Assembly: GCA_036768485.1 (NCBI GenBank)
Contig: JAVLUZ010000844.1
Span: 62,001 to 126,000, forward strand
Reading direction: 5' to 3'
Length of the DNA: 64,000 bases
DNA from: Mermis nigrescens
Taxonomy: Eukaryota; Nematoda; Enoplea; Mermithida; Mermithidae
The notes below the pieces were generated by a model. The model did not search any database. It saw only the letters and a list, made by a program, of their open reading frames with translations, and had not been told where the DNA came from. Positions 12,662-23,825 of this stretch are shown here, piece by piece (within the stretch, counting starts at the first letter, position 1; each line of letters opens with the position of its first letter). Position numbers and translations under genes: made by a program.

Positions 12662-12946
12662 GTGCTTCCAAAAATCTCGAAACCGAAAGCAAAGCCGACG
12701 AAGAAAAGGAATCAAAAGCGTCGCAAACTAAAAGAAGGTGATGATGACTCCTTGCCCGAAGAAGTTCTGGCCAAAATGGCTGAAATAAACGATATTGCGA
12801 ATAATTACGAACTACACACCACTAGAGATGGCGATGATAATGATGGAAACAGGGAAAACAGCGACATAGCCAAGCCTCCGTTTGCAAATCAGTCAGGTTC
12901 GCCCTTACGTGTAAGAGGGGAATGGGGGATCCTCCACCCAAGGTAG
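12662..12946 (+). CDS. Possible Lys-rich exon, unrecognised
   Basis: A 94-residue frame with a basic start (KPKAKPTKKRNQKRRKLKEG), then an acidic stretch. A second frame over the same bases (about 12630-12740) also reads as a Lys/Ser/Glu-rich segment, and an AAG/GTGATGATG boundary near 12740 could be a splice donor. The codon composition is more coding-like than its surroundings. No family is recognised; low complexity could explain both frames. Confidence 0.2.
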   Translation: MLPKISKPKAKPTKKRNQKRRKLKEGDDDSLPEEVLAKMAEINDIANNYELHTTRDGDDNDGNRENSDIAKPPFANQSGSPLRVRGEWGILHPR

Positions 12947-12949
12947 GTC

Positions 12950-13390
12950 GTCCCCCATCCCACTAAATCCAGAAAAGTTTTGACCTCCCATGATTTTTAA
13001 AAAAATCGAATTTTCTGGCCGTTTTCAGGCGTTTTCAGCCGAAATTTAGGACCATAAACTCACCTCCCGAAAAAATGGCCAGTGACATCCACTCGAGATT
13101 TCAAGTCATTGCATGTATGGGTTTCATAGGTGAACAAGGTCAGGCCAAAAGGGAGAGGTGAAATCCTAAAAATCGTTCACGTTTTTTTGCTGTTTTTACG
13201 ATCAAAATGATTAAAATAGTCTATACAACGTTTTTTCATGGTAATATCGTAGTTAAAAGCATTTTAAGTCCATGCACCGGAAAAGTTTTTGACGTTTTCC
13301 TGCTTTTGACCTAAAAAAAGATGCAAAAAACGTCCCATCAGCTCAAAATCGCTGGAAAGTAACTGTCCGGCTGACCCTCATGGGGTTAGT
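12950..13390. other. Non-coding, probably decayed transposon sequence
   Basis: Repeated AAAAATCG/GGCCGTTTT phrases and a C/G-run style like that of the local hAT MITEs suggest decayed transposon DNA, but no termini can be drawn. Confidence 0.35.
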
Positions 13391-13394
13391 ACCC

Positions 13395-13664
13395 CATACG
13401 TAGGCAGCAAGAAATTTCTGGGGGGGGTGCAAGATTTTTTTGAAGGTCAAAAAATGGCCTTAAAAACGATGGTATGGTGATAAAAACACCATTTTTCGAC
13501 GTTTCTCATCAAGCACTATCCATTGGCATCAAAAAATTGCGAAAAAAGCGAAAAAAATTTTCAAAAATTGAATTCTGGGGGGGTATTTTGATTTCTGGGG
13601 GGGGGTATTTTGGTTTCTGGGGGGTGCATACCCCCCCCCAAACTTCCCCCTACGCCCAGGTGTG
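13395..13664 (-). mobile_element. hAT-like MITE (CACACCTGGGC family), copy M1
   Basis: A 270-bp element running CATACGTAGGC...CGCCCAGGTGTG, flanked by the perfect 8-bp duplication TAGTACCC (13387-13394 and 13665-13672). The interior has runs of G and the conserved segment with TTTTTTGATGCCAATGGATAG (reverse strand). It is non-coding; the frames crossing it are artefacts. An 8-bp duplication with CA...TG ends points to a hAT-type transposase supplied in trans. Confidence 0.9.
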
Positions 13665-13787
13665 TAGTACCCTCTTACTCCTCTCTGTGCACGTATGATG
13701 GTATGATGGGTTTGCCGTTTGCACACCTTTATGCTGTAATAAATGGATAGGTACGCTAAAATCATCGGACTTCTAAGCATGTATGCA

Positions 13788-15826
13788 CAGTGGCGGATCT
13801 AGGATTCTTCTAAGGGGGGGGGCGGTATCCCAACTTCCGAAAACAGTCAAAAATAGGTCCAAAAATTTGCCCTTAACGCGCGAAATAGCGTTTTTTTCGG
13901 TGTTTTTTATCGTACACTTTTACTTTGAATCACTTTTGACGCAACATTTTTCCTAAAAATTTTTAAAAATGTTAGACAATTTTGCGCGAAAAAATCATCA
14001 AATTTCTCTGACTTTAACAAAAATCTGGCGCGAAGCGCCGCAAAATTTATGAAATTAAGACGGATAAACGTCTAGAAGCATGATCTACAGCTTGATTTCC
14101 TGTATTTATAGCATTTAATGCGACACATCGAAATGCTTAATTAGAAATATAAGAAAACTATGCAAAAATACCCGTTCCTGCTATTGTTTTGAAACCTACA
14201 TGAACAGAAAATGGCTTTCAGGCAGTGTTTTTTTTTGTACAAGGTCCGTTTTTACATGTACAAAGATCATTGTATATTTTGAGCACAAATTTTTGGTTAC
14301 TATGATACAGTACGGTAGCGACTATAGTGTTGTAAAAACAGAATTGTTGGACCTTAGGTAGTGTATTTTATCTAGAAGCGACTGTTCACTAAGTAAGAGT
14401 TTTGAAAAATGAGCTTGCTAAGCGAGAGTTATAAACAAAGAGAAACTTAAAGTTTAAAATGTTACGCCTTGGTAACAAAAGAAAAGAGCCGATTAGGTTT
14501 TGATGCTTTATTAGGAGAAAAAATGAACGAAAATAGGTAAGTACGTTAATTTGAATGTATAATTTACGAAACGCGAATCATTTACCGTTTAGACATTTGT
14601 CGTTAGCTCGTCTCCATTGTTAACGCTTAAATTTCGCTCCTTAGCTCCGAAAACTGTTCAACTCTTATAACGTCCGATTATTCCGTTCGCTAAGATTTAC
14701 TCGCTCGCTCCGATCCGATCCGACTGCTTCTCATTTCTGATCGCGTTACTAACTCAACTATTTCGCTAACTTCTCTCGTCTTCGATCGGAGCTTTCGTCA
14801 TTTATATTCAACGTTTTACTTACTTTCTTAATTTAGCTTGCCTCGAGGAGCTCATGCCTTGTTAGGGCGTTGACTTTGGCCCTCGTTTTTAATTCGCTTC
14901 TGCAACTTGATATAGTTCTGGCTTTACTCGCTTACGACAAAGACTGTTGACTGCAAAATACGCCAGCCTTTGTACAGTTTTTGATTAAAGTATTTTGACA
15001 GATTACGTGACTGAGTAACATGTTCGCTCACTCGTTGAGGCTAAAACGTTTCGACGAGCTTTTCTAAACTATCTTACGAATACATTTAAAAATTATATGC
15101 GCGCGGAAGATAAAAAGGTTGAATACAGTAAGAAAATGTTTAGCTACTTGGAAAAAGAAAAGCTTTTATAAAAATACATTAATCACTCTTTTGTCACAAA
15201 AACATACCATTAAATTATGAAGAGAATTATAAAAGATTTCAAACTATAAGAAAATGAAAGAGGTGGGATTTTAGTAAATTAAAACAAATTTAAAGGATAT
15301 GATGAAACATTATTGTTGAGAATCGGACGATCACGTGCTATGTATAATGTATTTTAGCTAATTCCTGGTTTTATGAAGGCAAAAATCATTAAGAATCGTC
15401 TTAAAACGGCGCGAAGCGCTGCAAAATTTGACATTTTTCCTTCCGGAATGCGATTTCTGCTATTATAAATATATATATAGGATATATAATTACTCATATC
15501 GACGCCAAAAATTTTTGCGAATTTTATACCTTTTTTGCAGTTTTCGCCTTCCCAGGAATCTTTGTTCATGTACAAAGACGATCCCAAAATGTCTTTTTAC
15601 ATCAGGAAAATTCTTTGCTGAATACAAGAAAAACCGTGCTTCCAGGTCGCCAAGAAAGTAAATAAATGTCATAATAGGTATCAACCGGCGTGAAGAGCTG
15701 GAAGAATTTGAGAAATTATGGTCACTCACGGCCAAAAATCATTGCAAATTGTATATCCATTCTTTATCTCGCCAAATATTTTTGGCCAATAGGGGGCGGC
15801 CCCCGCCTCCCCTTAAATCGCCCCTG
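13788..15826 (+). mobile_element. Non-autonomous hAT element (CAGTGGCGGATCTAGG family)
   Basis: Starts CAGTGGCGGATCTAGG and ends CTTAAATCGCCCCTG. The flanking 8-bp duplication TGTATGCA is perfect (13780-13787, 15827-15834), as expected for hAT. The 2,039-bp interior has several GGCGCGAAGCGCC-type motifs and GTACAAAG phrases but no transposase frame. Pieces of the same family occur at 9890-10058 and about 57540-58010, and a 199-bp relative sits at 61425-61623. Confidence 0.88.
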
Positions 15827-15834
15827 TGTATGCA

Positions 15835-16651
15835 TAATCTGGGGTTGGGCGGGTTTTAGTGGTCGTGTCTACCCCCATTGAAAAAATTGCAAACCACCAA
15901 TAAATTTTTTCACCCCCATCATAATGTGCGATTTTTTAAAAAATTCGCAGAAAATGTAATTTGTAGAGCGTTTATAGCTCTATGCTTGCTCAAAGTGACA
16001 CATCATGAGCATACTCAGTTTTTGACTGCATGCATGTATTTTATGCAACTTATTCGAATTTTTCTAATTTTTTGCTGTTTTTCATGTTTTTACGTTCAAA
16101 CAGATGCTTTGACGCGAATTTACCGTTTTCAGTCGCAGAAAAAGGTACTTTAAAATTGCACACAATCCCAGAAATTTTGTGCTTTGAATGTTTGATTGTT
16201 AATAATTGTTCACAAATCAATCATTTGGCACACTAGCTCATTTCTTACTAGCAGCTTACACATCGTCTCTCTATAAAAAACTACTTTTTTAAAAATAATC
16301 AATACTCAACACTGTTTTTTTTGTGCGAGAACTCAGCGATTTCTTTGTGCGATGAAAAATCGGCCCAATACTTTGTGTACAAACTTAAACAAAGATCGCT
16401 CCAAAAATATTTGTACGAGCCTCAAAATCTTTGTTTAATCAAAAAAAACGTTGATACTCGATATATATTTGTATGGAAAAAATCTCGGAAATACGAAAAG
16501 ATGAATTGGGTTCGGTAATAAGCCTTTTCTGTTAATTTCAGTAGGTAATTTATTGATTTTTTGTCTACCCTACATCTATGTTATAGATAACATAGACAGA
16601 CGTATTGATCCTAAGTGCAAGTTAAGGCCTTTTTATTGTTCAAATTTAGTT
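15835..16651. other. No recognisable feature
   Basis: AT-rich unique DNA with several short frames. None has a recognisable domain or supporting signals. Confidence 0.45.
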
Positions 16652-16659
16652 TCAAGGAC

Positions 16660-16825
16660 CAGGCTTGTAGCTGGCCCTCCTATTTTGGAGGAACCGACAC
16701 TAATTTTAGTGGTCTAAGGCAAAAATTGCACAAAATAACGTGTACAAAATCCTATTTTTCCGGTTTTTCTAAATTTTTGGGGGGTCCGGCCGGACTCCCT
16801 CGTTCCCCCCACAGCTACGTGCCTG
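16660..16825 (+). mobile_element. Short hAT-like MITE (CAGGCNNGTAGCTGG family)
   Basis: A 166-bp element running CAGGCTTGTAGCTGG...CAGCTACGTGCCTG with near-perfect terminal inverted repeats. It is flanked by TCAAGGAC (16652-16659) and GCAAGGAC (16826-16833), an 8-bp duplication with one mismatch. Non-coding. Confidence 0.85.
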
Positions 16826-16833
16826 GCAAGGAC

Positions 16834-17340
16834 TCTAGGTAATTAAGTATATTTAAGAATGTCGGTATGCACTGGCACTAAGGGGGTATCCCGAATTTTG
16901 CCACCCCCTGAAATTTAAGACTTTTATTTCATTTCGAATTTGTGAAAAAATTGTTGCTTTGTTTTTCTAGACCCTTTTTACTGTTTTTGAGCGAAAAAAT
17001 ATTACTTCGGTCGACCCTGGATCAAATTACTTAAAGTTCTTATGTAACGTGTTTGCGTTTTAGTAAGGTATATTTACTTTGGGCATTTTATTAGTCCACA
17101 GTGCAAACGAAACAGTCTCGCCAAGCATCACTTTATTCCAGTTTTTTGATTTTGTTTCTATTTGCTTATTTTCATTAATTTAAATTATTTTAAGCCTTTT
17201 TATACGAAAAAGTTTCATTTGCAAATTATATTTACAGTCATCAATGCAAATAAATTTGTAGATTAATAGCGTTAATTTATGGATTAATTCATTAATCGAT
17301 TAATTAATTAATTGATTACGTAATAAATTACGTCTTTCTA
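16834..17340. other. No recognisable gene; short TTAATTAA block at 17265-17335
   Basis: Unique AT-rich sequence. The only structure is the TTAATTAA-rich run before the ORF at 17366. Confidence 0.45.
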
Positions 17341-17365
17341 TTCAGCCATCGCGTGTCCAAATCAT

Positions 17366-17860
17366 GTGTATATCGGAACAAGTACGCCGTTGCTCTTGGG
17401 CAATAAAAGTCGTCGTCCTTGCTTCGATGACAATTTGTCGCGTGTAGGCGCGTTGGTATTCAATCGTTTTATTGAATCGCCATCAATATTGCAAGGTTCG
17501 ACGGCGAACGTCACCACCGCCGCCGGCGACGTTGCAGCCGTGCGTCCCAGAAGGAGTCGGGCCCCTGACCGCAAGGTGCCGTTGGACCAACTGACGTTTT
17601 TTGCGCGTCACGCGGTCACGTCCAACGGCACCTTGTGGGAGGGGGCTATCCTAACCGGCCGCCTTAAGAGTGAATTGGGTCGGGTCCCATTCAATCAATG
17701 CTGCATCTGTTTTGATCCATTGATCAAGCAAAGGCACCGGCACTTCGCCAAATCCCCAAACTTCAGTGTTTCGCAGCTTAATGTCCACGAAAGCATGAAG
17801 TTGTGTTACAAATGCAGATGGCCAATATTAAACCGGGTTGTGCCTAAAAATCCGCACTGA
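17366..17860 (+). CDS. Hypothetical ORF with paired Cys motifs, unrecognised
   Basis: A 164-residue open frame in GC-rich DNA, preceded by TTCTATTCAG (17338-17347), which resembles a splice acceptor, so it may be a last exon. The C-terminal half has CCICFDP and, about 50 residues later, LCYKCRWP, two CxxC pairs that could bind one zinc ion. I know no family for it. AATAAAG at about 17912-17918 after the TGA could serve as a poly(A) signal. The last 200 bp are repeated in inverted orientation downstream at 17939-18143. It could be a host exon or a transposon gene. Confidence 0.35.
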   Translation: MYIGTSTPLLLGNKSRRPCFDDNLSRVGALVFNRFIESPSILQGSTANVTTAAGDVAAVRPRRSRAPDRKVPLDQLTFFARHAVTSNGTLWEGAILTGRLKSELGRVPFNQCCICFDPLIKQRHRHFAKSPNFSVSQLNVHESMKLCYKCRWPILNRVVPKNPH

Positions 17861-18143
17861 CTAAATTTGCTTAAATTATATTAGCATTTGTCGCCAATTG
17901 CATTAATAGCCAATAAAGTTTTGAGTAATTTTATTCATTGCGGATTTTTAGGGAAAACCTTGTTAGGGGCTAAATGCATTTGTAACACAACTTCATGCTT
18001 CCATGGACGTTAAGCTGCGAAAGACTGAATAGCCGAGGGGTTTCGCAAAGTGCTGATGCCTTTGTTTGATCAATGGATCAAAACAGGTGCAGCACTGATT
18101 GAATGGGACCCGTCCGACCCAATTGACTCTTAAGGCGGTCGGC
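17657..18143. repeat. Large inverted repeat: two roughly 205-bp arms, 76-bp loop
   Basis: Arm 1 (17657-17862) is the 3' end of the 17366 ORF. Arm 2 (17939-18143) is its reverse complement at roughly 85% identity by eye, and includes the stop-codon region and the GCCTAAAAATCCGCA/TGCGGATTTTTAGG pair. The loop contains AATAAAG. A transcript crossing it would form a long imperfect hairpin. Confidence 0.88.
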
Positions 18144-18729
18144 TTATTGCGAAAGCAAAATTTCCTACATCTTCCCCCTAATGCAGTCAGACGTGAACCG
18201 AAGATACAAAATTTTGAGTTGGATACCTTGCTATTTTTAAGGGGGGGTAGAAGGACCTCGCACCTCTTATTATTGTGGGATCTATAAAATCAAAAATCAA
18301 AAAATGTTTCAAGTAAAAAAAATTAAAATAGTACTCAAAAATGCACTTCTTGTAGGGTATCGATTTGCAGAGGTTTTTCAGAATCTGGAGGGTGGGCAAA
18401 GTCGGACCCCTGAGGGTAACGTGTGTTCGTATCGCGTATTTAATTTTAAATAATATTTTATTGTTTTATATATTATTATAATTTTATGTATTTTACTTGT
18501 CTTACCTAGTTGTATCACGTTCCGTTTATTTTATTTATTTTATCACACCGTTTTACCATGTATTTGTCTTTTTACCGAATTTTGTGTATTTTTGAGGAAA
18601 ATATATATCTTATTGTCTTGTCCTGCTTGTAACATTGCATTCGTACATTTAGGTTGTATATCGTCAGTTCGTTATACTGGTACACTACTTCAATCGCTCA
18701 TATTTTTGTTCAGTATTATTTTTTAATAT
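18144..18729. other. No recognisable feature
   Basis: AT-rich DNA between the inverted repeat and R1 copy 2. The phrase GAATCTGGAGGGTGGGC resembles MITE interiors, but no boundaries are visible. Confidence 0.4.
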
Positions 18730-20767
18730 CCTGAATTTACGACTTATGTAGAGGGATTGGAAGGAACTTCGAAATCTATGCTTAATATAAAATCTATGTG
18801 GGATGGTTTGGATAGCCCGGTTTAGTAGGGGGTTTCCCTCGATTATCAGACATGCACAGCATGGGAATTCTGTAGGGGATTTAAAGTGCTTTTATGGGCC
18901 AAAAAATTATGAGTATGCACCTAAAAAATCGTTTTTAGGCGTTTCAGACGATGCTCTATCTTTCAAAAGCATAAGACAAAATAATTCAAGAAAAATTCAA
19001 AAATAGTCATAAAAATTGATCGATTTATAGATAGTAACATGAGCATACCATGCAAACCGTTGAAAATCTGTCACTTTTGAGCAAATACACAGCTAAAAAC
19101 ACTTAGTAAAGCACTTTTTCTGCAAATCTTTGGGAAAGTTTTATAAACTTCCGAAAACGTCTGAAAAATTGACACATTTGGCTGGGGTGAAAAATTTTTT
19201 TAGGGGTGAAATTTTCCTGGGGATGGACATCCCAAAATTCCCGCCAATTACATGTGTGCTCATGTAAAAAGCAAATATATTTAAGTTTCTATTTTGAAGT
19301 TCACATAGCACGGACGAACGATAGCCAGGCGGTGGGCAGACACACTCCCCAGCAAGCCCGTCGTGGGGGAGTGTGGCCGATTATTCGCGGGTGCCTACCT
19401 GTCCTTTGTTACCGTTTTTCCTTTTGTTTTTCAGATTAACCCTCGCCTTTTCCATGAACTAGGACGGCGTCCTAGCCAATCACTTTTTTGTGATTTTTTT
19501 CGTTGTATGTTTTGTATGACTAAAAAAATTTGTCTACCCTCATCTTAGCCCTAGTTACATCATTTAAAATGTTCTCAAGCTAGTATATAAAATTAGCATA
19601 TTTTCATGATTAACATGTAGAAACTTAAATTACAAAAAAAGTTCTAGTCAATGGATAGTATAAGATTGGTGAGCTTCTACTTTTTAATCAGCTACTACAG
19701 TCCTAAAATGATGTTTTAGTCGACAAAAATATATTATTTGTATTTATTTTATGCATGTCCACCTCACGCCCATGCAGCACTTTTTATTTATAACTTCTTA
19801 CAAAGTTGCTTTAGCGAGAAATAAAAAAACATATTCGGAAAGAGCTTTAAAATCGCACAAAATGATACTAATATATGCTATGCTAAGTGAGACTAATAAT
19901 ATTTTAACCTGGCTAGGACGGTGTCCTAGAACGGGAAGCTTTGCCTCACACGGGAACCCGAGGTTTAAATGTTTATTGAGTCAATACTGAAGTGCCCTAT
20001 TTAAATTTTTATTTGCTTGTGAATATATCCCTCTGAATCATATTTAATGTGTGATATGTAAAATTTATTGTTTTTTCATCATTTTGCATTTACATGCGTT
20101 TTTCTTACCGACGATGCAATCAGGTTTCTTTGTGCTATTACTCTTGTCTTTTTGTTTCTTTCTCGCTAATAGCATGTTCCACTTCTTTATCTATATATTG
20201 CCTGAAAAACATAGCTATACTGCTCTCTTCTGATAAAAAATAGCTATTAAGCTGTTTTTCTGATTCGATAAAATATGCTCTTGTACGCTGATTTCTTTTC
20301 ATTACCTCTTTTGTTCTTCATCATAATAATGATATATTGATTATTATCGCTTATAGTTTTTGGTAATAGTTCTAGCGGTTTTGTGGTTTTGGTGTTTATT
20401 TTCTTATTTCTTATTGCTGTAGTTTACTCTAAAATTCTCTTTCTGAGTCAAGTTAGGTATTGAAAATTGGATATATGCATGTGACAGAGATCGGGAGACC
20501 CCACAAAAAATCGGGCATTTTACCAACCCCCTCCTCCGATTTTTTGAACAAAACCATGTGTTTTATTATGTAAAACATTATTTACAATGTTTTAATATAA
20601 TCTAACATAATTATAACATTTAATTATGTTAGAAATTAACTCTTAATTGCTCATCCTAAAATTATAATTGATTTAGTTAGAAACAATAAAAACGTTTACG
20701 TGTTCGAGATGCTAAATTCAGAAAAGAAGAAAAACGTGTTTTGTATTTTACAGTTTCAAAATGGTAA
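18730..20767. repeat. Dispersed repeat R1, copy 2 (5' part; split by the outer Polinton)
   Basis: Matches 8161-9656 from ATCCTGAATTTACGAC onward, including the GGGGGAGTG hairpin. It is interrupted by a 525-bp TTAA element (19440-19964), and at 20768 by the 35-kb outer Polinton, after which the repeat resumes at 55873. Confidence 0.88.
19440..19964. mobile_element. TTAA-flanked non-autonomous element, 525 bp
   Basis: TTAA (19436-19439 and 19965-19968) flanks the insert, and R1 copy 1 has a single TTAA at the equivalent place. The ends CCCTCGCC... and ...CCCGAGGT are imperfect inverted repeats. Near both ends is the palindrome-like CTAGGACGGCGTCCTAG / CTAGGACGGTGTCCTAG. TTAA specificity is the hallmark of piggyBac-type transposases. 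No coding capacity. Confidence 0.78.
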
Positions 20768-21028
20768 AGTAGTAAGGAGGGGGGTCGCGCACATACAATG
20801 TGGGTCCGCTTTATGCTTAACCATGAGAGGCCTTCCTACGTGGGTCAGTCTCGGGGGTCCGCCTTTGGCTAACCCCCCCTTTTCCGCCTGGGAAATTTCT
20901 CTGGGGGCATTTTTGAAGGTGGGACTAGTCACCCAGGATAGGGGAGGAGGCACCCGCCCAGGGCCAGGGGAGGAAAGTGCGGGTGACCGCCTTCGGCTAC
21001 CCCCGCTTATATTTATAGATTTGAAAAA

Positions 21029-21108
21029 AGTCGCCCGAGCTGGCAATCGAACCACCGACCTGCGCCTTTAAAGATTAACCGCTTAACCACTGAGCGATTT
21101 TGCTTGTT
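21029..21108 (-). other. tRNA-like segment in the left TIR
   Basis: On the minus strand it reads AATCGCTCAGTGGTTAAGCGG (A-box-like), then GGTGGTTCGATTGCCAGC (B-box-like). The equivalent right-arm copy has the better B box GGTTCGATTCC. The acceptor stem does not pair convincingly, so this is a tRNA-derived sequence or SINE head rather than a functional tRNA gene. Confidence 0.5.
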
Positions 21109-21170
21109 TGTATAAATGTAAGTATTATTTATAGGGCTATCTGGCAATGTTGACAAACGTGTCTGAACAT

Positions 21171-21188
21171 GTCCGGGCACGCCCGGAC
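21171..21188. repeat. Perfect GC palindrome in the left TIR
   Basis: GTCCGGGC-AC-GCCCGGAC: 8-bp arms with a 2-base spacer, about 403 bp from the terminus. The right TIR has the same structure at 55451-55468, and Polinton C has a related one near 37333-37349. Confidence 0.85.
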
Positions 21189-21209
21189 CTGCTCACACCC
21201 CCTTAAGTC

Positions 21210-21217
21210 TATAAATA
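21210..21217 (+). promoter_or_regulatory. TATAAATA box upstream of the left-arm polymerase
   Basis: AGTCTATAAATATG context, the same word found between Polinton C genes. It lies 198 bp before the polymerase ATG at 21408. Degenerate relatives (CTATGAATAATAAG, CCATAAATAATAAG) follow at about 21285 and 21350. The promoter role is inferred. Confidence 0.5.
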
Positions 21218-23286
21218 TGAAAAATTTTCCTTAAAAACGTCACCCGACTAGAAAGAAATCAAAGTCACCCGACTAGAAATCAAAGTCTATGAATAATAAG
21301 AATTTTCTGTTAAAAATTGTCGCCCGACTAGAAAGAAATCAAAGTCCATAAATAATAAGAATTTTCTGTTAGAAATTGTCTCCCGACTAAAAAGTAATTA
21401 TTTCAAAATGAAATGCAACATAAGTATGACACCAACGCGTAAGCTGCACACATGCATAACTTGCAATAAAACATTTACACGGCCTAATAGATTAAAAGAA
21501 CATGAGGAATCTGCGCATGTAGGTGCTAGGTATTGCTGCGTGCATCGTTTTTTAGGAGCAACTGCCGTTAAGATTCGCACATTTGGTCCCGATGACCGGT
21601 CGCAGAAACAAATGAAATTTTGTCTATCGGTAGGTCTTGGTACCAGATGAAAACTCGTAAAGTAAAACTTTACAAAAATGCTCCTGGGCTTTTATAGCAA
21701 GCATCAAAGTTCCAGGTTTTGAATTTTTGCGAAAAATGTCTGTTTTCGAATAATTCTAAAAACTCCATCAATACTTGCTCGTTTTTCATGAAGTTATAAT
21801 TACTTTATAGCAAAATGGGCATTCTACTTACTGATGGAAGTTATTTTGTAGTAGTCTCCATTTAAACACATGAAATTCAGGCTCATATAAAAAATTTTGT
21901 TGTCCACCTTCAGTCGCATTTTTAGACCTGTTAACGGGTTGTTACAACAACGAGAATGGATTTGATAGATAGAGAAAATCTTACTGATTTTAAAACAGGT
22001 TTCAAATTTTATGCCCGGTTTCCTGTTCTTTTTTATGCTAATTTTTGAATATGTCGAGAATGCATTGTGCGTAAACATTTACCTACTTTGAGGACTGTTC
22101 GTCTCTTATTTTAGCAAAGATGGGCATCTATATTTGTGATGATTCCTTCTGTGAATAAAAACCACACGCTAATATAAAATTTTTTAGAAGATGCGCAGTC
22201 AGTGAGACCGTGTCATAAACTGATAAATAAAGTTATTAATAAACTTGACAGACCCTAGAATAGTTAACCCTCAGTAAAATTCGGCGTTTTGACCAAAATC
22301 TTATCAGAACCTGTTAAACATGTAATGTGAAACATGTATGCAACTACAAATGTTACCTACATATTTCATTTCTTTGAAATACTCTGGAATAACATCAAAA
22401 TCCTGCTCGCTTTATTTTGATTCTTTTACTAATTCTTGTACCTATAGAAAGTATGGAAGCAAACATAGGCAGCAAAAAACATTCTGGGGGTCCGGTCCGG
22501 CGGGCCAAATGAATAAGAAAAGTACCCTAAATTCGATTCTGATGAAGTCTTCCGTGAATTATCAATTTGGGATCCAGATTCCCCACAACTATGTTTTTCT
22601 GGAAGGCATCAAGTCTTCAACTGTCATATGATGTGCGATGCTGAAAAAATAAATCAGAAATTTTTTCTAAATACCCACCCTCGCATCGTATCGTTTAGGA
22701 TGGTTTAAATCGTCTATGGAGCTCATTTCTAGATAATCAAGGTATGACATTTTTAACCTGTCAGATTTCTCTAGAATGTGGCTGCCCATGTTTTATACTT
22801 ATATACAGACATATAATGGCTTAAAAGTTAGAATAGGGGGTCACCGGCCACTTTTTAAGGGAGGGGGGTAGCTGACCTCCGATTTTTGACCAAAAACGGC
22901 CAAAAAACAGCTAAAAACGGCCAAAGAATTCGATTTTTTCCTAAAATCCGGGGACGGAGCAAAAATTATCTGTGCTCTACGGGGATGGAAGGGACAGCCA
23001 ACTTCGGGTAGAAGGATTCCCTTAACCCCCCCCTCCCGTTACATGACATACTGGTAAGTACATACCTATCTATTTAATTTTTTGTCCGTTTTGACGATAT
23101 TTATTGTGGTATAATGTATGCAGGTACGCGTCACTGGCACAACTAATGAAAACTGATTATTTAATTATGTTAACTTGATTCTCTTATCTATTATACTGCC
23201 TATTTCTTGTGTTCATCTTCATTTAAAAATGCTGGTCTTTTTTACAAAGCCTTATGCATAAATACATACATACATAGGTACCTTTT

Positions 23287-23825
23287 ACATGTGGGAGTGG
23301 GGAGTTGGGGTATGCATTCCCTAGAAGTTCGAATACCCCTTCCCCAGAAACCAAAATATGTACCCCCAGAATTCAATTTTTTTAAATGTTTATTCGCTTT
23401 TTTCGAAATTTTTGATCCCAATGGATAGTACAACACATGGGCGTGGGGGGATCTGGGGGGTCTGGACCTTCCCCCCAGAAACCAAAGGACCCCCCCCCAG
23501 AAATCAAAAGACCCCCCCCCCAGAAATCAATTTTTGAAAATTTTTTTCGTTTTTTTCGCAATTTTTTGATGCCAATGGATAGTGCTTGATGAGAAACGTC
23601 GCAAAATGGTGTTTTTATCGCCATATCACCATTTTTAAGGCCATTTTTTGACCTTCAAAAAATCTGGGACCCCCCCAGAATTTTCTTGCTGCCCACGTAT
23701 GGATAGTACTCGATGAAAAACGTTGAAAATGGTGTTCTCATCGCCATGCCACCATGTTTAGGACCATTTTTTGGCCTTTGAAAAATTTTGCACCCCCCTC
23801 CAGAATTTCGGTCTGCCCACCTATG
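23287..23825 (+). mobile_element. hAT-like MITE copy M3, split by M2
   Basis: The left half is 23287-23431 (ACATGTGGGAG... to GGATAGTAC) and the right half is 23710-23825 (TCGATGAAAAACG... to CCACCTATG). Together they make one diverged family member. Its internal GATAGTAC became the target of M2. The outer target duplication is not clear. Confidence 0.7.
23432..23701 (+). mobile_element. hAT-like MITE copy M2, nested in a member of its own family
   Basis: A 270-bp element running AACACATGGGCG...GCCCACGTATG with a perfect 8-bp duplication GATAGTAC (23424-23431, 23702-23709). The duplicated site is the family's own internal GGATAGT word. It is close to the consensus, so more recent than the M3 host copy. 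Confidence 0.85.

Larger units (their letters stand above)
20768..21407 (+). repeat. Left terminal inverted repeat of the outer Polinton-like element
   Basis: Reverse-complement counterpart of 55264-55872. It begins AGTAGTAAGG, is GC-rich for about 250 bp, then contains a tRNA-like segment, the palindrome at 21171-21188, and repeated GTCACCCGACTAGAAAG phrases up to the polymerase start. No gene of its own. Confidence 0.88.

Noticed and set aside
20700..21071. 123-residue plus-strand and 99-residue minus-strand frames in the left TIR
   Set aside because: They span the R1/Polinton boundary and GC-rich TIR; no conserved protein features.
21029..21108. Functional tRNA gene
   Set aside because: A/B boxes are present but no acceptor stem pairing; recorded only as tRNA-like.
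22338..22631. 97-residue frame inside the 3.3-kb long-TIR element
   Set aside because: No transposase features; it includes a MITE fragment (GGCAGCAAAAAACATTCTGG).
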